From: Sabethes cyaneus
Taxonomy: Eukaryota; Arthropoda; Insecta; Diptera; Culicidae
NCBI RefSeq assembly: GCF_943734655.1
Contig: NC_071355.1
Span: 90,863,449 to 90,927,448 of the forward strand
DNA length: 64,000 nucleotides
Direction of reading: 5' to 3'
Part shown: positions 45,353 to 57,686 of the stretch, piece after piece
How positions within the stretch are numbered: the stretch's first letter is position 1
How the letters are laid out: each line of letters starts with the position of its first letter
Translations under genes and position numbers: made by a program
The notes under the pieces: model-generated
Database searches by the model: none
What the model was told of the DNA's origin: nothing
Seen by the model: the letters and a program-made list of their open reading frames with translations, nothing else

Positions 45353-46488
45353 TCTCAAAATAGCTCAACCAGCCGGTGTTGGTGGAGCTTGGGGGTTGTG
45401 GAATCCCCTTTTTATCTAGTCCGCTTGGATTCAAAGGTTCACCAAAATCTGCGATCCATAGGGCCTGGGAGAAGGAATTGAGTTCGAATCCCATTATAGC
45501 TTGGTTCGATCAGCGAATCCTCTATCTTGGGTAAAGAGGGACGGTACACATACTCAATAAGCGATGCTTCAATGTGTACCGCGATGCTTGTAATAGTTAC
45601 CGACACTTGAGTCGGACTTCGTGCTATCATCATCAATGAATGTTTGCTTATACTCACTAAGATCTGCAGTTCCATCGCAACCGTACCTTACGAAAAGAGT
45701 TACAGTCTTCAGTTCTTCATCAGAAAACGTGTTTAGTGATGCAGCTTTCGAGCTGATAATCCTTGACGAGGTCTAATATGCACAGTAACAGCGATAGTGA
45801 GGATGAAATATCTTCAAATACACTTCGAAATTTGTACACCTCGAACTGCAGTAATTAAATTTCATGTGAAAACGAATTTTGAAAATCTTTTTCTGAATCT
45901 CTACAAATAACCCATGCTGCTTGGATTACACATTTTCATTAATTATTTTGCACACTTACTTGATCGGGGTAACACGGTTTTTACACTACGCCGCATTAAA
46001 TTTAACCGAGTAACAATTTTCAATGCGAGAGTTTTGATAGAGGGATAGCCAGGGTCAAGCTAATTTGTTTTGCATTTTGTAGTATTTTTCTTCTGCTTTC
46101 ACATGTATAATAAATGGCTTAATTATATTTGCATGTTTAGGAGTTATTGCTATTGAAAATTGTGTGATTTTTAAAATAAAACTTTAATTTTCTCCGCAAA
46201 TATTGACGATAGCAATATTCTAGAAAAGTATGTAATTTGACTATTTAAAAATCTTTGCCGAAAATATCAAATGTGTATAAATACTGTAGAAAAAACTGTG
46301 GTCAAAAAATTGATTTTCGTAAAGTCTTCACAAAAATTGTTCCTTGTCTCTAAAACTTTAATGGCTAGAAGGTTACTTTCTTTAGCAAAGTACTTTACAA
46401 TAATCTTCTTAAAACTATCTAAACATTCTTCTTTGGCAAGTTAGGAAGTGTCTGGTGCGAAAATGATAAATTTGCTGAACTAGAAAAC
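45353..46488. other. No gene recognised
   Basis: Nothing with known motifs. GAGTTCGAATCCCAT near 45480 is B-box-like, but no tRNA fold goes with it. Confidence 0.35.
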
Positions 46489-46500
46489 TTCGGTATATAG

Positions 46501-46835
46501 TAGACTAATCTCAAGTTTTTAGTCTTGACCTTGAAATGCGGTCATACATATATATTAATATTTTTTGAAACGATGGTTCTACAATTGATGAAGGGACGGT
46601 AGGGAAAGAAATGAAAATTTTTGGTGAAGGTGGGGAAGAGCAGAAAGGAAGGGGGGGGGGTATTGGTAGCTATGCTTGACAAGTAGTCAATTTGACTCCT
46701 ACCTTTTGTCCAATACTGGAAGGTGCATGAGTTCGACTCATGACTCCTTTCTGCTCTTCCCCACCTTCACCAAAAATTTTCATTTCTTTCCCTACCGTCC
46801 CTTCATCAATTGTAGAACCATCGTTTCAAAAAATA
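46501..46835. mobile_element. Foldback retroposon-like repeat, copy 2
   Basis: A 335-bp element flanked by the exact 12-bp duplication TTCGGTATATAG (46489-46500, 46836-46847). The arms (about 46560-46655 and 46742-46835) extend further than in copy 1, into GGTGAAGGTGGGGAAGAGCA. It shares TAGACTAATCTCAAGTTTTT at its left end with copy 1. The loop has GAGTTCGACTC. Confidence 0.8.
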
Positions 46836-46919
46836 TTCGGTATATAGGCCAAATTTATGTTGGGTCGTTCAATGGCAGATAGGGCTCGCACCCATGCTCT
46901 TGTGGTTGGTACCCAAATG

Positions 46920-47420
46920 TCCAAATGTGTTAGTTGACCATGATCTTGAGGAAAAGGCATCAGAACAAGCGCAGAGATCATGTAGAACTAGAACAACTAT
47001 TTCGGGCTAATAACATTCTATGAGAAGGTGAACGACCCTCCTAAAGGACATTATTGTTCCATCTTCAATCTTTACGTAATTACTACCGCATTACGCTGAC
47101 CAACGCCGCCTACAAGGTGCTCTCCCAGATCTTGTTACCTCGTCTATCCCTAACAACAAGATATATCGTAGAGCAGAACCAGACAGGCTTTACGGGAGCC
47201 CATGCCACTACGGCTCAAATTTTTACACTCAGACAAATCCTCCAGAAATGTCAGGAGTATTTACAATGTGTCCACGCGTTAATTTTTCGTGGATTTCAGA
47301 GCAGCATACGATACAATCGAGTGCGAAAAGCTATGGCAAATAGTGCACGAGACCGGTTTTTCGTACAAACTGGCGTGCGCTCTCGAGTACTTTCGAATTG
47401 AGCAGAGCATTATAGCAAAC
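46920..47420 (+). pseudogene. RTE-like RT relic
   Basis: Broken frames show linker residues (FYEKVNDPPKG near 47015-47050) and then RT residues: ITLTNAAYKVLSQILLPRLS, VEQNQTGFTGAHATTAQIFT and LRQILQKCQEY. These match YRAITILNAAYKVLSQ and YQAGFMEGRSTTDQIFTLR of the 23-kb LINE. The catalytic box is not present. Ends are undefined. Confidence 0.75.
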
Positions 47421-49559
47421 GGATGTGCTCTTCTGTAGGTTATTCACATCGCTATCAAAGATGTGAGTAGCTAACTCAATGAATTGATGATGAGTAGCCC
47501 TGGTACGAGTAGAATCAAATGGAATTTTCTCTTAGCTTCCGTGTTGAGTTGGAAATTCTACTAACACTCTCAAAAATAATTGTTAATTACTTTGTAAAAA
47601 TTGCTAACTCACGCATCCAAGCAAATTTCAACAATAAATTTTCAATCTCACAAAATCACACCATAAATAGAAACGCTGTGAATGCCGAGAGTCCTTGTCA
47701 GTTTGCCTGTTTATGAGTGCTATTTTCCATACCGAGCTTGAAAGTCATTAGCATTTTTCCCATGGCCCAATGTAGATTTATCCGGTGTGAAAAAATAAAA
47801 ATTGTGGGTAGCATACGCGTACAACATAAACAGACGTACAGCATTGGAACACCAGCCTCCCAAACAGCAGTTAATCTTCAATATCCCCGGAGTATACCGA
47901 AAGAGAAAACATGCACACACGCGGAAAAACCTCTCGCTGTTCAACCATCTGTGGTAGCTACACGGTGCTTACGGCGTAGTCTAAAAGAGAGAAATGGACT
48001 CCGTTCTTACACGCTCCGTAACGTTCCTCTCAAGAACACCTAACGCAAATTTACTCATTTAGGCGACGATTTGGCTTTGCGAACCGCGTGATTGTGTTGT
48101 ACAAGCAGAGCACGAGAAAGGATCTCTTATCTATGATTTTATCGTCATCGCCAACGTAAGCGTCTCTACAGTGGAAAACGTCGACTGTATCTACCCATAA
48201 ATACATAGGGCGTGAAACTCTCCTAAATTCGTAACATCATGGTACTGATTTTGAGCAACGAATTATCAAAAAGAAAATATTCCCAGAGAGCTACAACCAA
48301 AAGAAAATGCCTCTCTTCGGATGACTCTCGGAAACTTGCAGGCAGTTTTTCCTTTTTCGGTTTCCCAACCTAACCCTCTGCCATGGTAAACAACCCTGTC
48401 CTACCTGCTGGGAGGCTGACACCAAGCTCGTTGCAACGCGGCAAGCGAACAGGACAATCTGAATAAAGCGAATTTTATCAACATCTCCCCTGCTGCTACT
48501 AGAAGCATCCTTGTGTTAGGCGATGTCTTATATACATCAAGGAAACTGTCAACTGACATTATAGTGGGATAAGACAAAACTTTCAGGTATTTCATAAGGG
48601 AAAAGCCATCATCCGGAACTCTGAAATGATAAATGTAGGTTTTTTTGACAAAACGCCAAAATGACCGTGCCTTGATGTGGACATATTCAAACCTTACAAT
48701 TTAGATGATTAATTTTTTTCATCCACCTTGGGGACCATAAATTTTGTCCGCCAGCAGGATAAACAATTCTATAGTCATACTGCGGGACAGTTCAATTGCA
48801 TGGTACGGAACAAACAGATGCCGACGCGGAAAGCGTCTACCTATAGTGGACCCAGCAGGAAATGAAAACTGTTAAAAATGATTTCGCTTCACTGTGGCGA
48901 AAAATCGTTTTATGCTTCACTCCTTTGGGTGTCAGACAAAGTGGCTGATCTCTTCTATTTTGTCGTCACTTTGGGTACGCTCTGCTGAGTCGCTTGCATG
49001 ATATTGTGATGGATATTTACAGCAAGGAAAAATGATATTTATGCTCCGGATGTTGTAGGAAGCTGCATCGTGGGATAGGCTAACGTGAACTTTCAAAGTT
49101 CTCTTACTAGATATTGGCACAAAACCTGTAACGGAGAATAGAGATGGTTGTGGTGTTTCAATAATGCTCCGAATATTATCGAATAGTTTTAATTTTGTTA
49201 AAAATTGTATTGAAAAACAAGAAAGAGGCTGATATGTGAGCATGCAGTGGCTTAGTAATCGTGTACCAGCCGCAGCTATTCTATCGTTCCAATTTTTTTC
49301 AGGGCCAACGAAACTAACTTGAAGAATGAGGCACTTATTTTTTCATGTAAAAACGCATTTTCATCAAAAATTTTAGTAATTGTAAAAGTAGCTTTATCAG
49401 TTCCAATACAGCAGCAGCGTAAAGGACGTAAATTGTTTAAAGACACTCACGACCCTCTATACTATCACTATAAGAAGATAGAATTTTCTGCATTGATACA
49501 AAACCTAGCAATGTTTCATTGATCTTCTTTTCTTGAATGTAGTGGATGTTGATAAACCA
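47421..49559. other. No gene recognised
   Basis: Mixed composition. The ORF at 47717-48043 and others lack known motifs. Confidence 0.35.
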
Positions 49560-50330
49560 CTCTGTCGATTTGACTTGATTAGAACAACTTGCTACAATTG
49601 ACTCAAGTAACCCAGTCGATGCTATTCTACCCAGATCTTAAGACAGCATTTGATCGAATGGATCATGATATTGCTCAGAAGAAATTCGCTAAGCTTGCAG
49701 CTTCTCAACGCCTTTGTCGCTGGTTGACACACTTGAAAAACAGGAAGCTACAGGTTGAAATCGGATCATCGCTCTCTGATATTTTCGTGAATTAGACTGT
49801 AGTTTCCCAAGGAAGCAACCTTGGTCCGTTGTTATTTTCGCTGAATTTTTAAGCATGTGATACCTCTACTTAACGGTAGATGTAATCTGGTATATGCTGA
49901 AGACCTAAATATATACGTCGCTGTGGAAAGCTTGGCCGACTGCTATGTTCTTCAGACTTTGTTGAAAAAATTTCCCTGTGATGCCGAAAAAATATAATTA
50001 CGCTCAGCATTGATAAATGACTCGTGATTTCATTCCATCGTAAACAGAGTCATGAAGTTTTTGAATTTCGGAGTTTTAATCGACACAAGGTTAACTTTTC
50101 GGAACCATCTTTCGACTAAGCAAATAGTCAGCTGGGATTCATGTTCAAAATTGCCAAGAGTTCGACGACTCATACTGCCTTTATTCATTATACTGTTCAC
50201 AGTCCGAACTCACCTGGAACTTTAGTTGTTTGGCCACCGTAACATGTAAACTGAATCAATCGGATAGATGCTATCCAACACAAGTTTGATTGGTATGCCC
50301 TCAGACAATTAGGGTGGAATAACCCATAGA
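49560..50330 (+). pseudogene. Non-LTR reverse transcriptase relic, not RTE
   Basis: RT motifs in order through stops and frameshifts: DLKTAFDRMDHDI (motif A, 49636-49674), RKLQVEIGSSLSDIF, VSQGSNLGPLLFSL (motif B), then LVYAEDLNIY where the usual YADD box reads YAED (49893-49904). Further on come a TRLTFRNHL-like and a final QHKFDWYALRQLGWNN-like stretch (50270-50325). This pattern (SQGSxLGPLLF, DxKxAFDRxDH) fits Jockey/CR1-type LINEs. Flanking limits are unknown. Confidence 0.75.
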
Positions 50331-50554
50331 ATATTCCGCCATATTAGAACGCATACAGGTAAATATTGTGTTTTACTATCACCTTTTGTAATATTGAACG
50401 CTTTTTAAAAAGATAATAAGTTTTATGCCTATTTGAGAATGACTTCACAATCGTCCCGATCAAATGAAAATAACAAATGTGCTGAGTGCTAAATAACAAG
50501 TTTTTTATAACAAAATCTCCTTTTCGTTTTATTATAAACTTGGTCTGGTTAGTA

Positions 50555-51638
50555 TGGTACCGGAGGGTATTTCTACCACGCTACTAAATTCGGCATACAT
50601 TACCATTTTGCTGCGCTTTCCCAAATAAAAACTTTGCCGCTATATAACAATACTGAAACGAATGTAGAACTCATAGGCTTTAATGTGTTATAACTATTTT
50701 CATAAAAATGTAAGTAATTTGCTAAATTTTATTCAATAAACATCATGGTTTGAAAAACACACAATTATGATCACGTTAACTTAATCAAGAAACTAAACAT
50801 CTGTGAATACGATATCACAGAACAATTCTGCTTCTTGTTATCTCGGAGGATCACAAAAATTCCCCTCCGATATGAAAATATCAATCAATTTTCATTCACT
50901 AATAATTTGCAGCATTTTGTTTTTAATTTCAGCATATAGTGCTCTATTTACACTACTACAAATTTGCGAGGCAGATGAACCTGAAACTCTTCTATCGTGT
51001 TGACATAGCTAGCTTTTGAGTGACAACCAGTTGCTTCTGGTGCTAGTGTATATGATCGATTTAATGTACACTAGCGCCAGGAGCAAGCTGCTGTCACTGC
51101 GAAACTAGTTATCTTCAATGAGCCGGTATGTAGGCAATACCAACACGTTATCCATTTGTCTCTCTTTTGATCTGTTTTTGAAAAGCAGTAATCCAACGAA
51201 ACGTAATTTCTCAGGCTTCTTCATATAGATACAGCTGGTTTTTGGTAGACGATAAGCCTTTGATAAGCTCCAACAATATACCAAAAATCAGCTTTGTTGT
51301 TAATTACGTAACTAAGAAATTATGGTGGGCGCACGCACAGTAGTTATTCAGTGGATTGCTTTATAACTGTTATGGTTTACACCATGCAGACTTTTTCGGC
51401 CTACCGGATATTTACAACATAGACACCACCATAGAAAATGGGCCCAAATTAGCCGCAGCAACTTCATTATTTCTCGTGACTATAACTCAAATTAAGACCA
51501 AAATGCACGCCGATATTCAGTAAATGTTATTCTATCAACTGGTATAAAAATCTTGTCTCGAATAAATATAGTTTCAACGTAATTCCTGAAGATTGTTCAG
51601 ACTACCGCTTGATGGGCTGAAAATACCCTCCCGTACCC
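50555..51638 (+). mobile_element. Element X, complete copy with both TIRs
   Basis: A 1084-bp element flanked by TA (50553-50554, 51639-51640). The left end is TGGTACCGGAGGGTATTTCT; the right end read inward is GGGTACGGGAGGGTATTTTC. Partial copies lie at 28413-28883 and 31453-32155. No transposase is visible. The stretch GCTCTATTTACACTACTAC (50941-50959) gives the empty site for MITE F. Confidence 0.75.
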
Positions 51639-51640
51639 TA

Positions 51641-52479
51641 GATCTTCTTTTCACCAAATCACGAATGTTGAGTTTTAAAAAATTCGTTTCGGCAGCACTG
51701 TTTATCAAAATTTTCAGATTTTCTGGCAGCATTGCACAACAGATTCTGACATGATATGTGTATCAGCGGTTGAGTGAAAAGGACAAAACGAATGAAAAGC
51801 CGTTTCCGTTTCGTGTGTTGCTTGCCAGGTTGGCTAAAAATTCCACGTTTTTTTTTTAAAGGTCGGGTCCCTTAGCGAACGAGGGGTCCACTGTTTCGAG
51901 GTATTAAAAGTGTACTTCTCATTGTTTTAACTATTTTCAGGGTTATCATTTAGAACATTGATTCATATTCGTCAATTTCCTCGAAAACAGTTGATAGCAC
52001 CATCCATTGTGATAAATTGATTTGAAGTATAATTGTCTTTTAACTAACATGGTTGGTTGCCCAGTAAACAATTTGGTTTGTATATCTCGACTGCAACTGA
52101 GAAATACGACATCATATCTGAACGAAAAAGTTATATTTCACGTCAGATAAGAACATATAAGTACCAAAGTGGAGGCAATATACGTGCGAAAATTTTGACT
52201 ATTATTTGTAATCCTATCTTGCATTTTATACAGCGGTTTTTATAACACGCAACTTAATACTGCTGATTATACGATTAAGATATAACTTAATAGTACAATC
52301 ATCTTTACTGCTTTATGATATTAATCATGAGTTGTATATGAGAACACGCACGACTGCAAAACAATTTATTGTTCATTTTGTTTTGACACACTCTAATCAT
52401 TATACAATTCTAATGTAATATTGACATGCATACGATTCAATGTGAACTTTCTATTACGATCTTGGGTTATCTGGGCGGT
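51641..52479. other. No gene recognised; repeat fragment near 51.9 kb
   Basis: 51875-51930 matches the repeat arms at 3.6 kb (GAACGAGGGGTCCACTGTTT). The remainder is AT-rich. Confidence 0.4.
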
Positions 52480-52545
52480 TGGGTGGCTTGCCGTCCTAAC
52501 ACAAAGCCTGTTGAACAAAGTTACTCGGTTGGGGGCTACCGCTCT
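52480..52545 (-). pseudogene. RTE-like 3' end fragment
   Basis: The minus strand reads a NFVQQAL-stop end followed by a GACGGCAAGCCACC-type UTR, as in the 28306-28399 copy. Very short. Confidence 0.6.
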
Positions 52546-52904
52546 CCAATAGGGGTTATTCATCAGATTATACCCCTCCTTTTCTTATTTTTTCTCGAAA
52601 GTACTCCCTACAAAATGAAATGAAAATCTACGGATTACCTTCTTTTTCGTTTCGTGTGTTGCTTGCCACAAGAGTAAAGAGTGGCACAAATGGTTTCGAA
52701 GTGGTGAAAATAGAAGATACTGGTACAACAAGGCATGTAATACATCCGAGAAGTGACGCGTTGAAATATACGTATTTTAGTTTTTCATTGTTACAGTAGT
52801 TAATGGCTTTATTAAAGAAAGTCTTATGTGGCTAACTTTTCTAAGAGTCAAAACCGAACATTTAGTGAAAAAAAAATAAATTTTGAGGGAAAACCTCTAT
52901 TCCT
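52546..52904. other. No feature seen
   Basis: AT-rich DNA. Confidence 0.4.
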
Positions 52905-55065
52905 CGGACACCTAGTACTCGCCGCCAGATCTCGCTCCACCTGGTCTAACCATCTTGCTCGCTGCGCTCTTGGTTGTCCAGGAGGATTTGGGGCGAACAC
53001 CATCTTTGCAGGGTAGTTGTCCGGCATTCCTGCAACATGCCCTGCCCATCGTATCCGTCCAACTTTAGTCCCCTTCTGGATAGTGGGTTCGCCATAGAGC
53101 TGTGCGAGTTCATGGTTCATCCTCCGCCTCCATACTCCGTTCTCCTGTACACAGCCGAAGATCGTCGTTCGAAAACTCCGAGCACTCGCAGATCCTCCTC
53201 GAGCCTTGTTCATGTTTCATGTCCGTAGAGAACAGCCGGTCTAATAACCGTCTTGTACAGGGTACATTTTGTACGGGGACTTAGTCTGCTCGACCGCAAT
53301 TGCTTGTGAAGCACATAGTAAGCACGACTTCCGCTGGTAATACGCCTCTGAATCTTACGGCTGGTATCATTGTCCGCCATCACCAGTGAGCCAAGGTAGA
53401 CAAATTAATACCTCAAACTTATCGGTTCCGCTGGCCAGCATGTACTTTGTTTTAGATGTATTTACCTTTAACCTAATCTTTTCTGCTTCGCGCTTTAGTC
53501 TGGTGTACTTTTCAGCCACCGTCACAGATGTTCTGCTGATAATATCCATGTTATCGGCAAAGCAGACGAATTGGCTAGATTTGTTGAATATCGTGCCACG
53601 CGTGTTGATATCCGCTCGGTTCATAACACCTTGTAGCGCTATGTTGAACAGCAGGCATGAAAGATCATCACCTTGACGAAGCCCTCTGTGTGATTCGGAA
53701 TGAACTTGACAATCCACCCGAAATCCGAACACAGCACTGTGTACCATCCATCGTAGATTTAATCAGTTTGATGAGCTTCCTGGGGAAGCTGTTCTCGTCC
53801 GTCGATTTTCCAAAGCTCTTTCCGGTCGATGGTATCATATGCGGCTTTGAAATCATCGAACAAATGATGCGTGGGAACTCTGTATTCACGGTCCTTTTGG
53901 TGGATTTGCCGCAGTGTAAATATTTGATCCGTTGTAGACCGACCTTCGACGAAGCCGGCTTGATAAGTTCCCACAAATCTGTTCGCAATTGGTGATAGTC
54001 GGCGGAAAATGATTTGGGACAGCACTTTATACGCGGTATTGAGAACGGTGGTCGCTCGATAGTTCTCACAGTCCAACTTATCGCCCGTTTTATAGATCGG
54101 GCAGATAACCCCATCTTTCAAATCCTCCGATAGCTGATCCGTATCCCAAATTCTAACAATTAGGCGGTGTATACAAAGGGCTTTTCTGGTCCCATTTTAA
54201 TAGGCTCCGCTCCGATGTCATATTTTCCTGGTGACATGTCATGACTTTAGCTGCATGATGGCCTCCTTAACTTCACCTATCGTTGGAGCTGGCACCTCTT
54301 CCCCGTTTGTTACACCGTCGAAATCGCTTTCCCCGCCGCCATGGTTCTCCGCCTGGGCGTCATTCAGGTGTTCGTCAAAGTGCTGCTTCCACCTATCGGT
54401 CAACTCACGATCGTCCGTCAGAATACTGCCAGTCTTATCCCGACACATTTCGGCTCGCGGCACAAAGCCTTTACGGGATCCGTTTAGTTTCTAGTTGAAC
54501 TTTCGCGTTTCCTGAGAACGATGCAGCCGCCCCAACTCTGCATCTTCCTGCTCTTCCAGGTAGCGCTTTTTCTCCCGAAAGATTTGGTATCGCTGCATCT
54601 TCTTCTGTTTCTGTCTTTCCACGTTCTGACGTGTGGCACTGCGCATCTTGGCCGCCCGCGCAGCGTTCTCATCATCCATCACCCTCCTCTCTTCACTCTA
54701 CAACTGCGCGTAGAATTCATCCTTGTTGTCATCGGTACTTCTGAGGTGAGGATTGTGCACGTTGATGATGCTTATATTGAAGGATCAACCCTTGATTCTC
54801 GCACATTCGAGGATTGATTGACCAGCACCCAACCACCCGTTTCCGCATCTCGCACATCACTATGAAAGCTGTACCCAGCTCGTGTGTGTTGCCGCAGTAC
54901 TGGTAGATGATATGTCCATCTTTGAACGTACGTACCGTTGAGCTCTTCCAGCGCATCTCCTGCAGCGCTACGACGTCGAACTTGCGGCTCTGTAATACGT
55001 CGGAGAGCACTCAAGTGCTCCCTTGGAAGTTGAGAGATCGGTAGTTCCACGTCCCGAGTTTCCAA
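52905..55065 (-). pseudogene. RTE-like ORF, multiply broken, FADN catalytic box
   Basis: The endonuclease start is preserved here (VVALQEMRWKSS, catalytic Glu; YCGNTHELGTAF). The middle of the endonuclease, including the GDxNA and SDH motifs, is deleted near 54690. The linker follows (54491-54682), then PRAEMCRDK, CPIYKTGDKLDCENYRA and YQAGFVEGRSTTDQIFTLRQ (54121-53900), DDFKAAYDTIDRKELW, a frameshift near 53800, GLRQGDDLSCLLFN, and FADN at 53550-53561 instead of FADD. After a gap come QENGVWRRRMNHELAQLYGE and IRWAGHVAGMPDNYPAKMVF (53150-53000). Dead. Confidence 0.8.
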
Positions 55066-55420
55066 TCCATAGTCCTTTTTCGTCGCGTGGGTCTATTCCG
55101 ATTGTTCCAGTAAGAATTTCCTTGTTCTCGGTTCCGTGCTTTAGTATTTTTCGTGGTGACGGCTTGCAAAACCTGCTACACCACCCCCTGTTTCGCCGTA
55201 GGGCCAACGAATCTCGAAAGAGCCCTCCTTTCCCGTCGCCATACGACCTTGGATTCCATCGGGGTTAGTTACCCGATCTGCACCAAAGTTGCTCGTATCC
55301 CGGCGGGTACCACGAGGACGTAGGAATAGGAGCTGCTGAATAAGAGGCTATGAACCACTGTAGGGTCTATTTTATGCCCACACGTGCACAAGGCACCGAC
55401 GGTTGGCATTATTCAGCCGT
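52905..55420 (-). mobile_element. RTE-like LINE, copy 2 (minus), with 5' UTR
   Basis: A long but degraded copy. The 5' UTR (about 55420-55060, minus) includes CCTCGTGGTACCCGCCGGGA, related to the 5' part of the retroposons at 16.2 and 61.1 kb. The 3' end stops inside the C-terminal codons (RCPRN at about 52910), so it is 3' truncated or deleted. Confidence 0.8.
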
Positions 55421-55719
55421 TTACCAGCCCATGTAGACATGTAGACTAACATGTAAACAGCTAGATAATACATCAATTAGCTAACGTCCGCTGCACCTTA
55501 CTAGCTCTTTTCGACGCCCTACTGGTCGGTCGCTAGACGGTTTCACACTTTTCTATATCTATTCACGTTCACGACATCAAATTGGACTAGGTTCAATGTT
55601 TAAACAATAAATCGGTAGAAGAAAGGGATGGTTTTGCGCTTTAACAAAATTATTTACATCCTTTTTTGGTTGACGATTAGTCACTTTACTTTTTTCTTTA
55701 CGGGAAGAGTAAATGTTTA
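55421..55719. other. No feature seen
   Basis: Single-copy-looking DNA upstream of the LINE. Confidence 0.35.
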
Positions 55720-55925
55720 ATGTGACAAATAATAACAGAGGAGGAATGTAGAAAGCTCATGACCAAACCGTGATCAAGACATACTGGTACTAGTACTCTG
55801 GCTAATACAGCCACCCGTGGCAGCAAGAACACCGTTAATTGATGGCCATGCTTTGGTGAACTCAGCGAGGAGCAAATCAATAAATGAATCAAAGAGCTAC
55901 TACATACATATTTTACACTTTAAGT
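55720..55925 (-). repeat. Repeat R1, inverted partner of 62415-62625
   Basis: Contains AGCTCATGACCAAACCGTGA, CCACCCGTGGCAGCAAGAAC and GGAGCAAATCAATAAATGAA. The reverse complement of each occurs at 62415-62625. The family is unknown. Confidence 0.8.
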
Positions 55926-57473
55926 TTACAAATTGGTGTAGCTTTGATCGAAATGAATAATCATTCTCAAGCAACAATGTGAATTTTATTTTACTTTTAT
56001 GACGGTTTTCATGGCCAATTATGGTCTTAAATACCATCATAAAAGTGTGATAAAATCCAAATTGTTACTTGGGATTGGTACGCTTATTTTAATTGTTACT
56101 TGTAACTTGTTAAATATGATCTTTTGTTTTCTGGATCAATGCGTAGTAGATATTCTGATCGATCGCTTTAAAAATATTGAAAATCCACCAGAATTCACCG
56201 CTGAACTATTAACGTTCAAAACCTAACCACTTTTCGTGTATAGATTTTTTGGAATTACAAACTTTACTTGCCATAGGATGTAGTCCTACGTCAAAAAATT
56301 AAAGTTGATTTGCCGTAGTTGTCGAGAAGTCACAGTGCACAGATTCGTAGACCTGTTCATTGTGTCAACCCAAGCCACGTCCGAATTTTTCACGAAACTC
56401 TGATGTGAAATTTGGTGTGGTGGTACTTAGATGTTCTGGGAAGTTATAAATCTTTCCAAAATGGTTTCGTCGCATTTTTATCATATCCAACTTTCAAGCT
56501 ATTGGACCTATAGATAAGAAAGAGCTAAGGATTACCTTTGTCTGGAATTGACGAAAAATGGAAACGCTACATCACTGCAGCCACGTAATTCCTCATTCTC
56601 CCGCAGGATATCCACAGTTTCGAGGAGACTGTACCAGACACGTCCCGTATAGGTTATAAGTTCGCTGCTGATATCTGACGTGACTTTTGTTAACCCATAA
56701 ATCTATCCAGTCTGGACTTGTTCTTTCAACAGCTTTAAAACCCGTGTTTACTATCGCAAACGTCACGTGATATACGTGGGAAAGCGGTGAACATCAAAAT
56801 GGGCGAACTATCGTGACCGTGTACCATCGGTGGCTTGAGGCAGCTGGCGTATTTCTTTCGATTTTTAGATTCCAGATGTTCAAAATCGTTCATGGCAAGC
56901 CACGCTACTCAAGGTTTACTTTTTCTAGCTAACAATAACAACTAGCTTACATTAACATTTTTTATCTTTCACAATAATCAATTCGTTTCAAAATATTTTG
57001 AATAAATGATGCACATCCTAGGCAGCACTTTTTAAAACGAATACGAGAAAATGAAGTGAAATCTGAAACATATGAATAAACGTTTTCAAATAATAATACT
57101 TTGACCGCATGGCCGCATCTGTTTAAATGCTCCAATAAATCGGGAAAATTTCCACTGTCCAAAACAATTATTTTCGACAAATCAATCACAGTAATTGAGC
57201 GTCAAATGTTTGCTTTTTTACGTCTCGGAACCATTTCCATGAGAGATCATATGTTGATTTTACCAAGGTTAGTCAAGAGAGGTTTTCTGATGTTCAAATT
57301 TGTTTTTCGCCCCCGCTGGGTTACCCTTGACGATCACCGAAATTTTCAAAGCGTTAAATGCATAAACAACGTCGATGGTTGCTAACCAATTGTACCGCGC
57401 ACTTCTGTTGTACAAACTGTGAAAACCAGATCACCTATTTTAACTCACCTTGGATTTTACAATTATACAGTCA
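55926..57473. other. No gene recognised
   Basis: 56962-57385 has overlapping open frames on both strands (minus 57189-56962 and plus 57101-57385), neither recognisable. 56280-56900 reads as if once coding, but every frame is broken and I cannot assign a family. Confidence 0.3.
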
Positions 57474-57686
57474 GTCCACAATCATGGGTCACACACACAA
57501 TTGTGGGTCATTTTAGCTTTAGCTGCTAATTTCCGTTTAAATATCACCTAACAATTGATCAAACTATTAGTGCTACTTATGAGTAACAATTTTGTCAATC
57601 AATCAGTACTTATAAAATTCATACAATAATCGACAGTTAAAGTTAAGATGACCCATAATTGTGTGTAAATTATGATTGTGGATTGC
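57474..57686. mobile_element. Small TIR element
   Basis: About 213 bp. The left end CAGTCAGTCCACAATCATGG with ACACAATTGTGGGTCAT matches the right end read inward (CAATCCACAATCATAATTTA, ACACAATTATGGGTCAT). Confidence 0.65.

Noticed and set aside
56280..56900. Decayed coding region of an LTR retrotransposon
   Set aside because: Some frames look protein-like, but no protease, RT or integrase motif could be found.
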